Shown here in pieces: positions 25,528 to 33,492 of a stretch of 64,000 nucleotides of DNA (positions are counted from its first letter, which is position 1; every line of letters begins with the position of its first letter). The position numbers and the translations under genes are program-made. The notes under the pieces are model-generated. The model made no database searches and was not told where the DNA came from. It worked only from the letters and a program-made list of their open reading frames with translations. Location: assembly GCF_021532615.1 (NCBI RefSeq), contig NZ_JAKGAQ010000004.1, forward strand, positions 186,001 through 250,000, written 5' to 3'. This DNA is from Octadecabacter dasysiphoniae. GTDB taxonomy: Bacteria; Pseudomonadota; Alphaproteobacteria; Rhodobacterales; Rhodobacteraceae.

Positions 25528-26552
25528 CCCAGATCATCCCACGTCAATTGCTGGTTGCGCGTCACGGCCACCTTCAGCGTTTTGCCCACGACCTTGTCAA
25601 AATCATACCCCGCAATCGCACCCGACCCGGGGCGGCGCGCCCAGATATCGGCCTCGGTGATCACATGACCCGATGGCAGGTCCGCGTCCGCCACAACAGA
25701 TGCGCGGGCAAACCGATAAACATCTTCTTCGGCGGGCGTGCGTTCTTTGGGATTGTGCAGCGCTGTGTGGATTTCGCGGGACCGGTCAATCAGATGGCGC
25801 AGTTCGCTCGGGTCCATGGAACACGAAATATCCGGCCCCTTGCGATAGCGCGTGTCGGTGTAATGACGTTCCAGAATGCACGCCCCAAGCGCAACAGACG
25901 CCAGTGCCATTTCCGGCCCGATGGAATGGTCAGAAAAGCCCACAACTGCATTCGGAAACGCGTTTTTCAGGTCCGTAACACCCTGCAAAGACACGATTTC
26001 AGGCGGCGACGGGTACAGGTTCGTACATTCCAAAAGCGCGTATTCTACACCGCTGTCTTCCAAAATCTGCACCGATGCGCGCACCGTTTCAATCGATTGC
26101 ATCCCCGTTGACATGATCACAGGTTTGCCCTTGGCCGCGATGTGGCGGATCAGCGGTAGATTGTCCGCCTCACCCGACCCGATCTTGTAGGCAGGCACGT
26201 CCAGCGTTTCCAGAAAATCACAGGCCGCACGGCTGAACGGTGTGGAAATAAAGATCATGCCAAGGCTTTCGGCATAGTCTTTCAACGCAGTCTCGTCCTC
26301 GCGGTTCAGCGCGCATTGCTCCATCACCTCCCAGATCGATACATCTGCGTTGGGTGGGAAAATCTGCTTGGCTTCCTCGGTCATTTCATCTTCGACGATA
26401 TGCGTCTGGTGCTTGACCATTTCACAACCCGACAACGCGGCAAGGCGCACCATGTTTTTGGCAACTTCAAGGCTGCCCCCATGGTTGATGCCGATTTCTG
26501 CAATCACGAGGGGCGGATGGTCCGGCCCGATCTGACGGTTAGCAATTTTCAT
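25524..26552 (-). CDS. neuB: N-acetylneuraminate (nonulosonate) synthase NeuB
   Basis: The 342-aa enzyme condenses phosphoenolpyruvate with ManNAc, or a related 6-carbon sugar, to a 9-carbon nonulosonic acid. The TIM-barrel part shows 'VIAEIGINHGGSLEVAKNM', 'MIFISTPFSRAACDFLE', 'YKIGSGEADNLPLIRHIA' and 'KPVIMSTGMQS'. The C-terminal antifreeze-like SAF domain ('DLPSGHVITEADIWARRPGS') completes the usual order and length. It is the first gene of the minus-strand glycan operon, and AGAGG precedes its ATG. Whether the product is Neu5Ac or a legionaminic-type sugar is not settled here. Confidence 0.92.
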   Translation of the reverse strand: MKIANRQIGPDHPPLVIAEIGINHGGSLEVAKNMVRLAALSGCEMVKHQTHIVEDEMTEEAKQIFPPNADVSIWEVMEQCALNREDETALKDYAESLGMIFISTPFSRAACDFLETLDVPAYKIGSGEADNLPLIRHIAAKGKPVIMSTGMQSIETVRASVQILEDSGVEYALLECTNLYPSPPEIVSLQGVTDLKNAFPNAVVGFSDHSIGPEMALASVALGACILERHYTDTRYRKGPDISCSMDPSELRHLIDRSREIHTALHNPKERTPAEEDVYRFARASVVADADLPSGHVITEADIWARRPGSGAIAGYDFDKVVGKTLKVAVTRNQQLTWDDLG

Positions 26553-26612
26553 GGGGGCCTCTTTGGTGTTTGAACCTATGTGCCACGTCGCGTGGCTGAT
26601 TTCTAGCGCGGC

Positions 26613-27482
26613 CTAATCCCAGCGCTTGTGCACCCAGAACCATTGTTCGGGATTGGCGTTGATACGTGCCTCAAGGCGCGTTGTCAGATCAATCATCATC
26701 TTGCTTGGCGTGCTGTGCTCAATCGGTTCTTCGATGGCAATTTCAAACGACAACCCGTCCGGCTGCCTGATCCCGAAATAGGGCAGCACAAGCGCATCGA
26801 TTTTCAGGGCAATATCGGCCACCGACGTCGCCGTTTGCGCAGGTTGCCCCATAAACGGAATACGATCCGCGCCGTTGACACGAACATCAAACAGCAACGT
26901 CCCCATGCCACCACCCTTGAGCATGCGCATAAATCCAGTCGTGCCACGCCGCCCTTGGGCAAACACGGGGCCAGACATTTCGATCATCGTTTTTTCGTAA
27001 TGCGCATTGATGTAGGGGTTTGATATCGGGCGATAAAGCCCGCCAATAACGTAACCCTGCTGCGCCAATGTGCGCCGCGGCGCTTCGTGATTGCCGAAAT
27101 GTCCGGTCACAAACAAAACGGGGCGGTCCGCTGCTCTGGCCTCTGCCAAGGCTTCCATGCCTGGACCATCCACCTTGGCCGTTTGCAACTGCTTGCCAAA
27201 TTTCGCGCCGGAATAGTTTTCGATCATCGTGCGGCCAAAGTTGTTGCACACACCTTTGACCAGCTTGGTGCGCTCGTCTTCGGGCATGTCCGGCCAGATG
27301 AAAGACAGCTGTTTGTGCGCCCGCGCGTCATATCCTGTCAGCGGTGCAACCACGCGCTGCACGAATGCCCCGAACGCGCGCACACGCATCTTATAGGGCA
27401 TGATCAATGCACTTCGAATAAAGCCGCGAAGAATGGCATTCTTGGCCCAATCGGACCAGGGGGCGTTTTCTATGGTTCTCAT
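26613..27482 (-). CDS. Lysophospholipid/lipid A acyltransferase (LpxL/HtrB-like)
   Basis: The 289-aa protein belongs to the LpxL-type acyltransferase family that adds secondary acyl chains to lipid A. The catalytic H-x4-E is in 'LFVTGHFGNHEAPRRTL', followed by 'YVIGGLYRPISNPYINAHYE', 'FAQGRRGTTGFMRMLKGGG' and 'TLLFDVRVNGADRIPFMGQ'. The N-terminus has a short hydrophobic anchor ('FIRSALIMPYKMRV'). It is on the same strand as, and upstream of, neuB with a 60-base gap, so it may be in the same operon. A strong GAGGGG precedes the ATG. Confidence 0.88.
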   Translation of the reverse strand: MRTIENAPWSDWAKNAILRGFIRSALIMPYKMRVRAFGAFVQRVVAPLTGYDARAHKQLSFIWPDMPEDERTKLVKGVCNNFGRTMIENYSGAKFGKQLQTAKVDGPGMEALAEARAADRPVLFVTGHFGNHEAPRRTLAQQGYVIGGLYRPISNPYINAHYEKTMIEMSGPVFAQGRRGTTGFMRMLKGGGMGTLLFDVRVNGADRIPFMGQPAQTATSVADIALKIDALVLPYFGIRQPDGLSFEIAIEEPIEHSTPSKMMIDLTTRLEARINANPEQWFWVHKRWD

Positions 27483-27618
27483 TTCATCCCCTCTCTAAAA
27501 GCCACGCACGCCCGCCGCAAGTCCTGTGCGTATCCGCACAATGTCAGTTCTGTCGCGCGGCTTGTTTGCATGGATGCAAGGCCCTAAATCCGATCCAACA
27601 GTGTAAAAGGAAACGATC

Positions 27619-28530
27619 ATGTCCATCAGACCCGTCCTGGAATCCCGCGCCGCCCAACCCACCATGGAAGGCGCCGGCGTCCATCTTCACCGCGCGTTCG
27701 GGTTTCAGGACCCGTCCGAACTAGACCCGTTTTTGTTGTTCGATGATTTTCGCAACGAAATCCCTGCGCATTTCGAAAAAGGGTTCCCATGGCACCCCCA
27801 TCGCGGCATCGAAACGATTACCTATGTGCTGAACGGCACCGTGGAACACGGTGACAGCCTTGGCAACACAGGCACGCTGGGTGCAGGTGATGTGCAATGG
27901 ATGACCGCCGGATCAGGCATCATGCATCAGGAAATGCCGCACGGAAACGCGCAAGGCCAGATGCATGGGTTCCAGCTTTGGGGAAATCTTCCGTCGGCAC
28001 AAAAGATGGTCGATCCGCGTTACCAAGACGTTGAATCCAAAGAAATCCCCGAGGTGATAGACGATGACGGCACCATCGTGCGCGTTGTTGTGGGCGAATT
28101 CTGGGGCAAGCGCGGCCCTGTGGATGGCATCGCCGCTGATCCGCAATACCTTGATGTGTCCATGCCCGCTGGCGTGAAAAAGACGTTCAAGATCGATACC
28201 TACCGCCGCGCCTTTGCCTATATCTTTGAAGGTCAGGCCGCCTTTGCCGATGCATCGGCACCCACCGGTGTGCTTTTGGAAAAAGAAGTCATGGGCGAGG
28301 AGGTCAACATCCGCGATCTGTCCGGCGACCGCACCCTGATCCGCTTTGGCACAGGCGATGAAGTTACGGTTCAGGCGGGTGAAAACGGTGTGCGTTTCTT
28401 GCTGATCTCGGGCGCGCCCATCGAAGAACCCGTCGCATGGCACGGCCCCATCGTGATGAACACGCAAGAAGAACTGCAAACCGCGATGCGTGATTTGCGC
28501 AACGGCACGTTCATCAAACCCGCGCACTAA
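27619..28530 (+). CDS. Pirin family protein
   Basis: The 303-aa bicupin has the N-terminal pirin metal motif 'GFPWHPHRGIETITYVLNG' and 'GSGIMHQEMPHGNAQGQMHG', with the histidines and glutamate that bind iron. The C-terminal cupin ('YRRAFAYIFEGQAAFADAS') is also present. Bacterial pirins have been linked to quercetin-like dioxygenation and to redox or metabolic control; the role here is open. AAAGGAAAC precedes the ATG. Its last 17 bases overlap the convergent waaA. Confidence 0.92.
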   Translation: MSIRPVLESRAAQPTMEGAGVHLHRAFGFQDPSELDPFLLFDDFRNEIPAHFEKGFPWHPHRGIETITYVLNGTVEHGDSLGNTGTLGAGDVQWMTAGSGIMHQEMPHGNAQGQMHGFQLWGNLPSAQKMVDPRYQDVESKEIPEVIDDDGTIVRVVVGEFWGKRGPVDGIAADPQYLDVSMPAGVKKTFKIDTYRRAFAYIFEGQAAFADASAPTGVLLEKEVMGEEVNIRDLSGDRTLIRFGTGDEVTVQAGENGVRFLLISGAPIEEPVAWHGPIVMNTQEELQTAMRDLRNGTFIKPAH

Positions 28531-29803
28531 GCTGGGATGAAATCGCGGCGAGCGTCTTGGCGCTCGCCCCTGAATGGGCCGCCATGAATTCTGCAATCTG
28601 GTCGGGCGTTGTCCATGCCGCCCCCGTCAATGCAGCGATCAGCGCCGGTGCGTCGGGGACCGATTTGGCAACGCCTGCGGCCTCTGCCTCAACAAACGGA
28701 TATTCAATTGTGAACGTGTAAGGGCCCGTTACAACAGGTTTACACAGCGCCAAAGGTTCGATGATGTTATGCGCCCCAGCGGGCACGAACCCCGCGCCAA
28801 CAACGACCTTGTGCGCAAACGAAAGGTAGAAATACATCTCGCCCAGACTGTCGCCCAACAGCACATCAACGTCTTTCGGCCAATCGGTGCGGGCGGTCAG
28901 ATCAGCATCAAAAATGTCGGATCGTCGCGCAACCCGCAGGCCGGATCGCGCCATCAGATCACCAACCACGCCAAACCGTTCCGGTGCGCGGGGCACATAG
29001 ACGACCAGCGGCGCGACATCCGCGGATTGAACGGCCTTGATCACGTCAATGAACATCTGGTCTTCGCCCTCAACCGCGCTGGCGATTGTAATCACAGGGC
29101 GGTCTTGCAACATCGGCGCAAAGGCATCTGCGGCATCCAGCAGAGCGGCAGGGACGGGTTGATCAAACCGCAGCTCCCCCGTGATATGGATGTTGTGCAC
29201 GCCGACACTGGCAAACCGGTCCGCCTGCAATTGCGATTTCACAAAGGCGCCTGCGAACCCTGTCATGATCCGCTGACGCAGACGTAACCCCGATGAATCC
29301 CGCGCCAAAGACCGGTCGGGATATTGCGCGTTGCACATAAACAACGGCACATCAGCGGCGCGCGCGGCAAAGATCATCGCGGGCCAAATCTCGATCTCCA
29401 TAGTCAGGCCGATCTTGGGGCGGCACGCGCGAAAGAACCGTTTGAACACCCAAAACATATCCAGCGGCACCCAAACGGACGCAACACGCCCCGCCGCGAT
29501 GTCATCCCCAAAAACCCGCCGTGCTTCTTTGCGCCCCGCTGGTGTGAAATGGGTGAACACAACGCTTTCACCTGCGGCCAGCAGATCCCGCGCCAAAGGC
29601 ACGGCGGATCGCGTTTCACCAAGGCTGACCGCGTGTATCCAAATCGGGTTCTGGGGCAGGGTGCCGTAGGATCCGAACCGTTCGGCGATGTGCGGTGTGT
29701 ATGCCGGATCACGCCGCCCGCGATGCCACAGATAAATCAACACCACTGGCGTCAACAGCACCCATGCCAAACGATAAAGGGCCAGAAACGCGTATAAAAT
29801 CAT
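28514..29803 (-). CDS. waaA: Lipid A Kdo transferase WaaA
   Basis: The 429-aa enzyme transfers Kdo from CMP-Kdo to lipid A precursor at the inner membrane. An N-terminal membrane anchor ('LAWVLLTPVVLIYLWHRGRR') precedes 'WIHAVSLGETRSAVPLARDL' with the catalytic Glu, 'TMEIEIWPAMIFAARAAD' and 'VVGAGFVPAGAHNIIEPLAL'. This is the orthodox WaaA of the window, in contrast to the paralogue at 19363-20640. It lies 36 bases downstream of gcrA on the same strand. Its ATG sits in the loop of a 16-bp helix (29776-29819) that also contains the weak ribosome site. Confidence 0.93.
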   Translation of the reverse strand: MILYAFLALYRLAWVLLTPVVLIYLWHRGRRDPAYTPHIAERFGSYGTLPQNPIWIHAVSLGETRSAVPLARDLLAAGESVVFTHFTPAGRKEARRVFGDDIAAGRVASVWVPLDMFWVFKRFFRACRPKIGLTMEIEIWPAMIFAARAADVPLFMCNAQYPDRSLARDSSGLRLRQRIMTGFAGAFVKSQLQADRFASVGVHNIHITGELRFDQPVPAALLDAADAFAPMLQDRPVITIASAVEGEDQMFIDVIKAVQSADVAPLVVYVPRAPERFGVVGDLMARSGLRVARRSDIFDADLTARTDWPKDVDVLLGDSLGEMYFYLSFAHKVVVGAGFVPAGAHNIIEPLALCKPVVTGPYTFTIEYPFVEAEAAGVAKSVPDAPALIAALTGAAWTTPDQIAEFMAAHSGASAKTLAAISSQLSARV

Positions 29804-29819
29804 GCGTTTCCGGCCCTTT
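29776..29819 (-). promoter_or_regulatory. 16-bp helix with the waaA start codon in its loop
   Basis: On the minus strand the bases 29819-29804 pair with 29791-29776 over 16 positions with one G-U wobble. The 12-base loop is exactly the first four waaA codons (ATG at 29803). The weak ribosome site GGAA is inside the 5' arm. After the helix comes ATCGTTT. It may be the gcrA terminator, a translational switch for waaA, or both. Confidence 0.6.
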
Positions 29820-29839
29820 TCTAAATGATACTGGTCGGC

Positions 29840-30430
29840 TTAGCGACGACGGTCGCGGCGCGATGACATCGGTTGGAACGCGACGCCAACGTGGGCTTCG
29901 CAATAGGGTTTGCCCTGCTGCACGTTCAAACCACAAAACCAGAACTGGTCTGTTGCCGGATCACCGACAGGCCATTTGCAGGTTTTTTCCGTCAGCTCCA
30001 TCAGGCTGATTTTCTTGGCGGTCTTTTCCACCTCGTTGACCTTGGCCAATGCCTCGGGCGAGATTTCGTTCGCGCTGGGTTGTGGCGGCAAGGGCTGGCC
30101 TGCCGGAATGATCTGGCGGCGCGCATGGGGCAATTTAGGCTGGGGCGGGGGCGACGCGGATTCGGTGCGCGGCTCCTGGATTTCTTCCTTGGCGGCCTTC
30201 TTGGGCGCGGCCTTGGGCTTGGCGGGTGCTTTTGGTTTCGCGGCCGCCTTGGGGGCTGCGGTCTTTGCAGCACCACCTGATCCGGCGCGGTTGCTCAGGC
30301 CCAAGCGGTGTACTTTACCGATCACGGCATTGCGCGTCACGCCGCCCAATTCCTTGGCGATCTGGCTGGCAGATTGGCCTTCGCCCCACATCTTTTTCAA
30401 GACGTCTACGCGTTCGTCGGTCCACGACAT
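29840..30430 (-). CDS. gcrA: GcrA cell-cycle regulator
   Basis: The 196-aa protein is GcrA, an alphaproteobacterial factor that binds methylated GANTC sites and RNA polymerase sigma-70 to drive cell-cycle genes. The N-terminal helix-turn-helix is intact ('MSWTDERVDVLKKMWGEGQS', 'VTRNAVIGKVHRLGLSNR'). A long Ala/Lys/Pro-rich linker (about 50-90) follows, and the C-terminal sigma-interacting domain is present ('CKWPVGDPATDQFWFCG', 'GKPYCEAHVGVAFQP'). It is divergent from the ABC-2 permease gene and upstream of waaA. Confidence 0.95.
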   Translation of the reverse strand: MSWTDERVDVLKKMWGEGQSASQIAKELGGVTRNAVIGKVHRLGLSNRAGSGGAAKTAAPKAAAKPKAPAKPKAAPKKAAKEEIQEPRTESASPPPQPKLPHARRQIIPAGQPLPPQPSANEISPEALAKVNEVEKTAKKISLMELTEKTCKWPVGDPATDQFWFCGLNVQQGKPYCEAHVGVAFQPMSSRRDRRR

Positions 30431-30547
30431 ATTTGTTCCACTTATCTGGCTGGCCCCAATTCAAGCGCTTGGGGTTGAGAAATCTTTCAATCCCCTATTT
30501 TAAGCACCCCAGCGGCGGATACAACCACCGACCGTCAAAAAGGAATC

Positions 30548-31354
30548 ATGATGGGCAGATCGACAGATATGGGCGTGCGCCGTTTCGGCGCGGTGAACTG
30601 GCTTGGCACATGGACATTGGCCCGCCGCGAAGTGCTGCGGTTTATGAATGTGTGGTCCCAGACCATCATGGGGCCGCTGGTGAATGCGGGCCTGTTCCTG
30701 CTGATTTTCACCATCGCCATTGGGCCCGGGCGCGGCGATGTGATGGGCATGCCGTTTATGGTGTTCCTCGCGCCGGGCATCCTGACGATGACAGTGATCC
30801 AGAACGCCTTTGCCAACACGTCCAGTTCTATTGCGTCCGCCAAGGTGGGCGGCAATATCGTGGATACCCTGATGCCGCCGCTGTCTGCTGCTGAATTGTT
30901 GGTCGGTTATATCGCTGGGGCCGTGGCACGGGGCATGATTGTCGCCGTGGTTATCACCCTAGGGGCTATGCTGTTTATCGGCATGCCGATGACCTATCCG
31001 ATCTGGGCGTTGGGGTTTGTGTTACTTGGCTCCATCCTGATGGGCGCGCTGGGCATGGTGGCGGCTGTGTTTGCCAATAAATTTGACCAGCTGTCCGCGA
31101 TCAGCAACTTCCTCGTGACCCCGCTCGCGTTCCTGTCAGGCACCTTCTATTCCATCGAAGCCTTGCCCCCGTTCCTGCAAACCCTGTGCCACTGGAACCC
31201 GTTCTTTTATATCATTGACGGCGTGCGCTTTGGCACCTTGGGCGTCAGTGACAGCTCCCCTTGGGTTGGCTTGGGTGTGGTGTTGATCTGGTCTGCAGCG
31301 GTGCTAGGGATCGTGTGGTACTGGCTGAAAACTGGCTACCGCATGAAGGCTTAG
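30548..31354 (+). CDS. ABC-2 type transporter permease
   Basis: The 268-aa protein has six predicted membrane helices and the ABC-2 pattern: 'EVLRFMNVWSQTIMGPLVNA', 'PFMVFLAPGILTMTVIQNAF' and the conserved C-terminal 'PLAFLSGTFYSIEALPPFLQ'. Members export polysaccharides, drugs or lipids with a partner ATPase. No ATPase gene adjoins it in this window, so the substrate is unknown. AGGA precedes the ATG at 30548 (a second ATG follows immediately). It overlaps the convergent 143-aa gene by 4 bases. Confidence 0.87.
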   Translation: MMGRSTDMGVRRFGAVNWLGTWTLARREVLRFMNVWSQTIMGPLVNAGLFLLIFTIAIGPGRGDVMGMPFMVFLAPGILTMTVIQNAFANTSSSIASAKVGGNIVDTLMPPLSAAELLVGYIAGAVARGMIVAVVITLGAMLFIGMPMTYPIWALGFVLLGSILMGALGMVAAVFANKFDQLSAISNFLVTPLAFLSGTFYSIEALPPFLQTLCHWNPFFYIIDGVRFGTLGVSDSSPWVGLGVVLIWSAAVLGIVWYWLKTGYRMKA

Positions 31355-31782
31355 TTTTTCGGTTTAGGCCACGCCCAAGGCCGTTTTACCGTGATGTTAC
31401 GTTCTTCCAAAACCTCTGCAAATTCTGTGTGGTCCCAATGGAGAAGGTCGGTTGAAATTTTGTGCTTTTTGCCGTTCTTTAAGTGAACCACGCAAGCGAT
31501 AGCGTCATCGCCGTGACGATAATTGACGTGCAAGATAGCCGATAATTCAATGGTAGGCCCTTTGGGAAGGATGATTATGACATGGTCATTTACCTCAACG
31601 CCATATGTCGGATTCTTCCATAGATCATAGATTGCTTTAAGTGCGAAAGGCACGATCGCGAGAGCCCAGAAGGGTTGTGGGGCGTTCATCACCCACACGA
31701 CAAAGAACCCAATCATTCCTGCAAGCGAAAGGGCGCTCATTGGACTGCGCCCCGGCCTTCGATACCAATACGGCTCTGCCAT
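31351..31782 (-). CDS. Hypothetical membrane protein, 143 aa
   Basis: Two hydrophobic segments near residues 18-50 ('ALSLAGMIGFFVVWVMNA', 'PFWALAIVPFALKAIYDLW') are followed by a soluble part ('VNDHVIIILPKGPTIELSAI', 'FAEVLEERNITVKRPWAW'), as in small PH-like or YcxB-like membrane proteins, though I do not place it firmly. The start at 31782 overlaps the stop of the DMT transporter gene by one base (TAATG), indicating coupling. Base composition is more AT-rich than the transporter. Confidence 0.7.
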   Translation of the reverse strand: MAEPYWYRRPGRSPMSALSLAGMIGFFVVWVMNAPQPFWALAIVPFALKAIYDLWKNPTYGVEVNDHVIIILPKGPTIELSAILHVNYRHGDDAIACVVHLKNGKKHKISTDLLHWDHTEFAEVLEERNITVKRPWAWPKPKN

Positions 31783-32726
31783 TACACCCGCCCACCGCCA
31801 CTGTGCGTCACACGGCGCAGGCGCGCACTGTTCACCGCCTCGCGCCACGCCAGCAACGCCGCGCCGGAAACAATGATCGCCGCGCCAAGGATGCTCACCC
31901 AATCGGGAATGGCGCGGAAGATGGCCCAGTCATACAGGCTCGCGAAGATCAGCGTCAGATAGCTGAACGGCGTCACATAAGACGCATCCGCGCGCGCCAT
32001 GGCATTGATGAAACAGGTTTGCGCTGCGGCCATCATCAACCCCAGCGCGATCAACACACCCCATTGCGCCATCGTGGGTGAAATCCAGAACGGGATCATC
32101 ACCATGGACAGCAAAATCGATCCAATAAGGTTGTTGATCAACAGGATTTGCATCGCCGGTTCGCGGTCCGCCAGCTTTTTGATGAAGATCAGCTCAAACC
32201 CCATGGCCATCGCCGCCCCAAGCGCCAGCAGTGCCGCCACCTGAAACGTATCCGGCCCCGGGCGCAGCAAAATCAGCGCGCCGACAAAGGCAATGGCCGC
32301 CGCCGCCCAGCGCCACGGCCCGACCTTTTCGCCCAGAAACGGAATCGCCAACAGCATCCCGAACACAGGGTTGAGAAACGAAATCGCGGTCGCATCGCTT
32401 AGCGGAATAAACGCCACGGCGGCAAACATCAGCGTCACACCTGCCGCCCCGCACACCGTACGCGAGAGGTGAAGCCTGAGGTTGGGGGCCTTGATCTTCG
32501 GACGCAGCACCGCCGCGACGCACAACAACCCCATAAACGCGAAGACAAACCGCCCATGGGTGATCTGCAACGGATGCAACGGCGCGCCCAACGTGTCCGT
32601 GCCAAGCGCCTTGGCCGCCAGCGTCGTGCCCGCGATAAACACGGTCGCCAGTACCATCAGCGCGACGGCGGCGGCAGGATTCTGGGCACGAAGGGGGGCA
32701 GTTTGGATCATAGTTTCGTCTTTCAT
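31782..32726 (-). CDS. DMT superfamily (EamA) transporter
   Basis: The 314-aa protein has ten hydrophobic helices arranged as two EamA repeats: an N-terminal 'AAVALMVLATVFIAGTTLAA' with 'LSDATAISFLNPVFGMLLAI', and a C-terminal 'SYVTPFSYLTLIFASLYDW'. EamA carriers export or import metabolites such as amino acids or nucleotide sugars, but the substrate is not predictable. The start used is ATG 32726; ATG 32711 is also possible. It is coupled to the downstream 143-aa gene and divergent from the ClbS/DfsB gene. Confidence 0.88.
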   Translation of the reverse strand: MKDETMIQTAPLRAQNPAAAVALMVLATVFIAGTTLAAKALGTDTLGAPLHPLQITHGRFVFAFMGLLCVAAVLRPKIKAPNLRLHLSRTVCGAAGVTLMFAAVAFIPLSDATAISFLNPVFGMLLAIPFLGEKVGPWRWAAAAIAFVGALILLRPGPDTFQVAALLALGAAMAMGFELIFIKKLADREPAMQILLINNLIGSILLSMVMIPFWISPTMAQWGVLIALGLMMAAAQTCFINAMARADASYVTPFSYLTLIFASLYDWAIFRAIPDWVSILGAAIIVSGAALLAWREAVNSARLRRVTHSGGGRV

Positions 32727-32793
32727 GTCGTTTGCGCAGGATCAAGGTGCAGGCGCCACGCATGCGGTAGTATCGCGTTGAAAGGACCCTGAC

Positions 32794-33291
32794 ATGCCCG
32801 CTGCAACCACGAAAACCGACCTTTTGACTGTGACGCGAAAGGACTTTGATAAACTGCAAAAACTGATCGCGGATATACCCGATGATCAAGCCCAGCGAAA
32901 ACGCGCCGATGATACATCAATCAAAGATATCATCGCCCACCGCGCGCACTGGATCGATCTGTTTTTGGGGTGGTATCGCGACGGGCAGGCGGGGCGGCGC
33001 GTTCACATCCCGGCCAAAGGGTATAAATGGAATGATCTGAAATCTTACAACGCCAAGCTGCGCAAAGATCAGGCAGATCTTGGATGGCAGGATGCAAAGG
33101 CCGCATTGGCACAGGCCCATGTTCGTCTGACTGATTTGGTCGAAGCGATGACAGACGCGCAGCTTTATGGTGGTCCGATGCATGGGGCCAGCAACGCGTG
33201 GACCACCGGGCGCTGGGCAGAGGCCGCGGGACCATCGCATTATCGATCCGCCGCCAAATGGATCAGGGCGTGCCTGCGTGGTGACGCTTAG
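32794..33291 (+). CDS. ClbS/DfsB family four-helix bundle protein
   Basis: The 165-aa protein has a DinB-like four-helix-bundle pattern ('FDKLQKLIADIPDDQA', 'SIKDIIAHRAHWIDLFLGWY', 'GYKWNDLKSYNAKLRK') and the C-terminal 'RWAEAAGPSHYRSAAKWIRA', matching the ClbS/DfsB group. ClbS inactivates colibactin, and DfsB is linked to sulfur-compound metabolism; the role here is unknown. It is a single gene between two divergent or convergent units. Confidence 0.83.
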   Translation: MPAATTKTDLLTVTRKDFDKLQKLIADIPDDQAQRKRADDTSIKDIIAHRAHWIDLFLGWYRDGQAGRRVHIPAKGYKWNDLKSYNAKLRKDQADLGWQDAKAALAQAHVRLTDLVEAMTDAQLYGGPMHGASNAWTTGRWAEAAGPSHYRSAAKWIRACLRGDA

Positions 33292-33492
33292 GGGGTTTTC
33301 AAATCCGGCCGTGTGTCCTAGAGGTTGCGCATGATGATGTTTGTAACGCCCCTTTTCAACCGACGCCGACGCTGATCAACTGATCCCGCGTTTCGACGTT
33401 TGTCGCCTAAACATCCTCTAACTCCTCAAAATTATTGACACGGCCCACGCGCTCACGCACCAAGGGGCCTTTCTAAGCAAAGGAAGATCGTC

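Noticed and set aside
33435..33440. TTGACA upstream of argD as a promoter
   Set aside because: No acceptable -10 hexamer at 16-18 bases; only the -35-like half is present.
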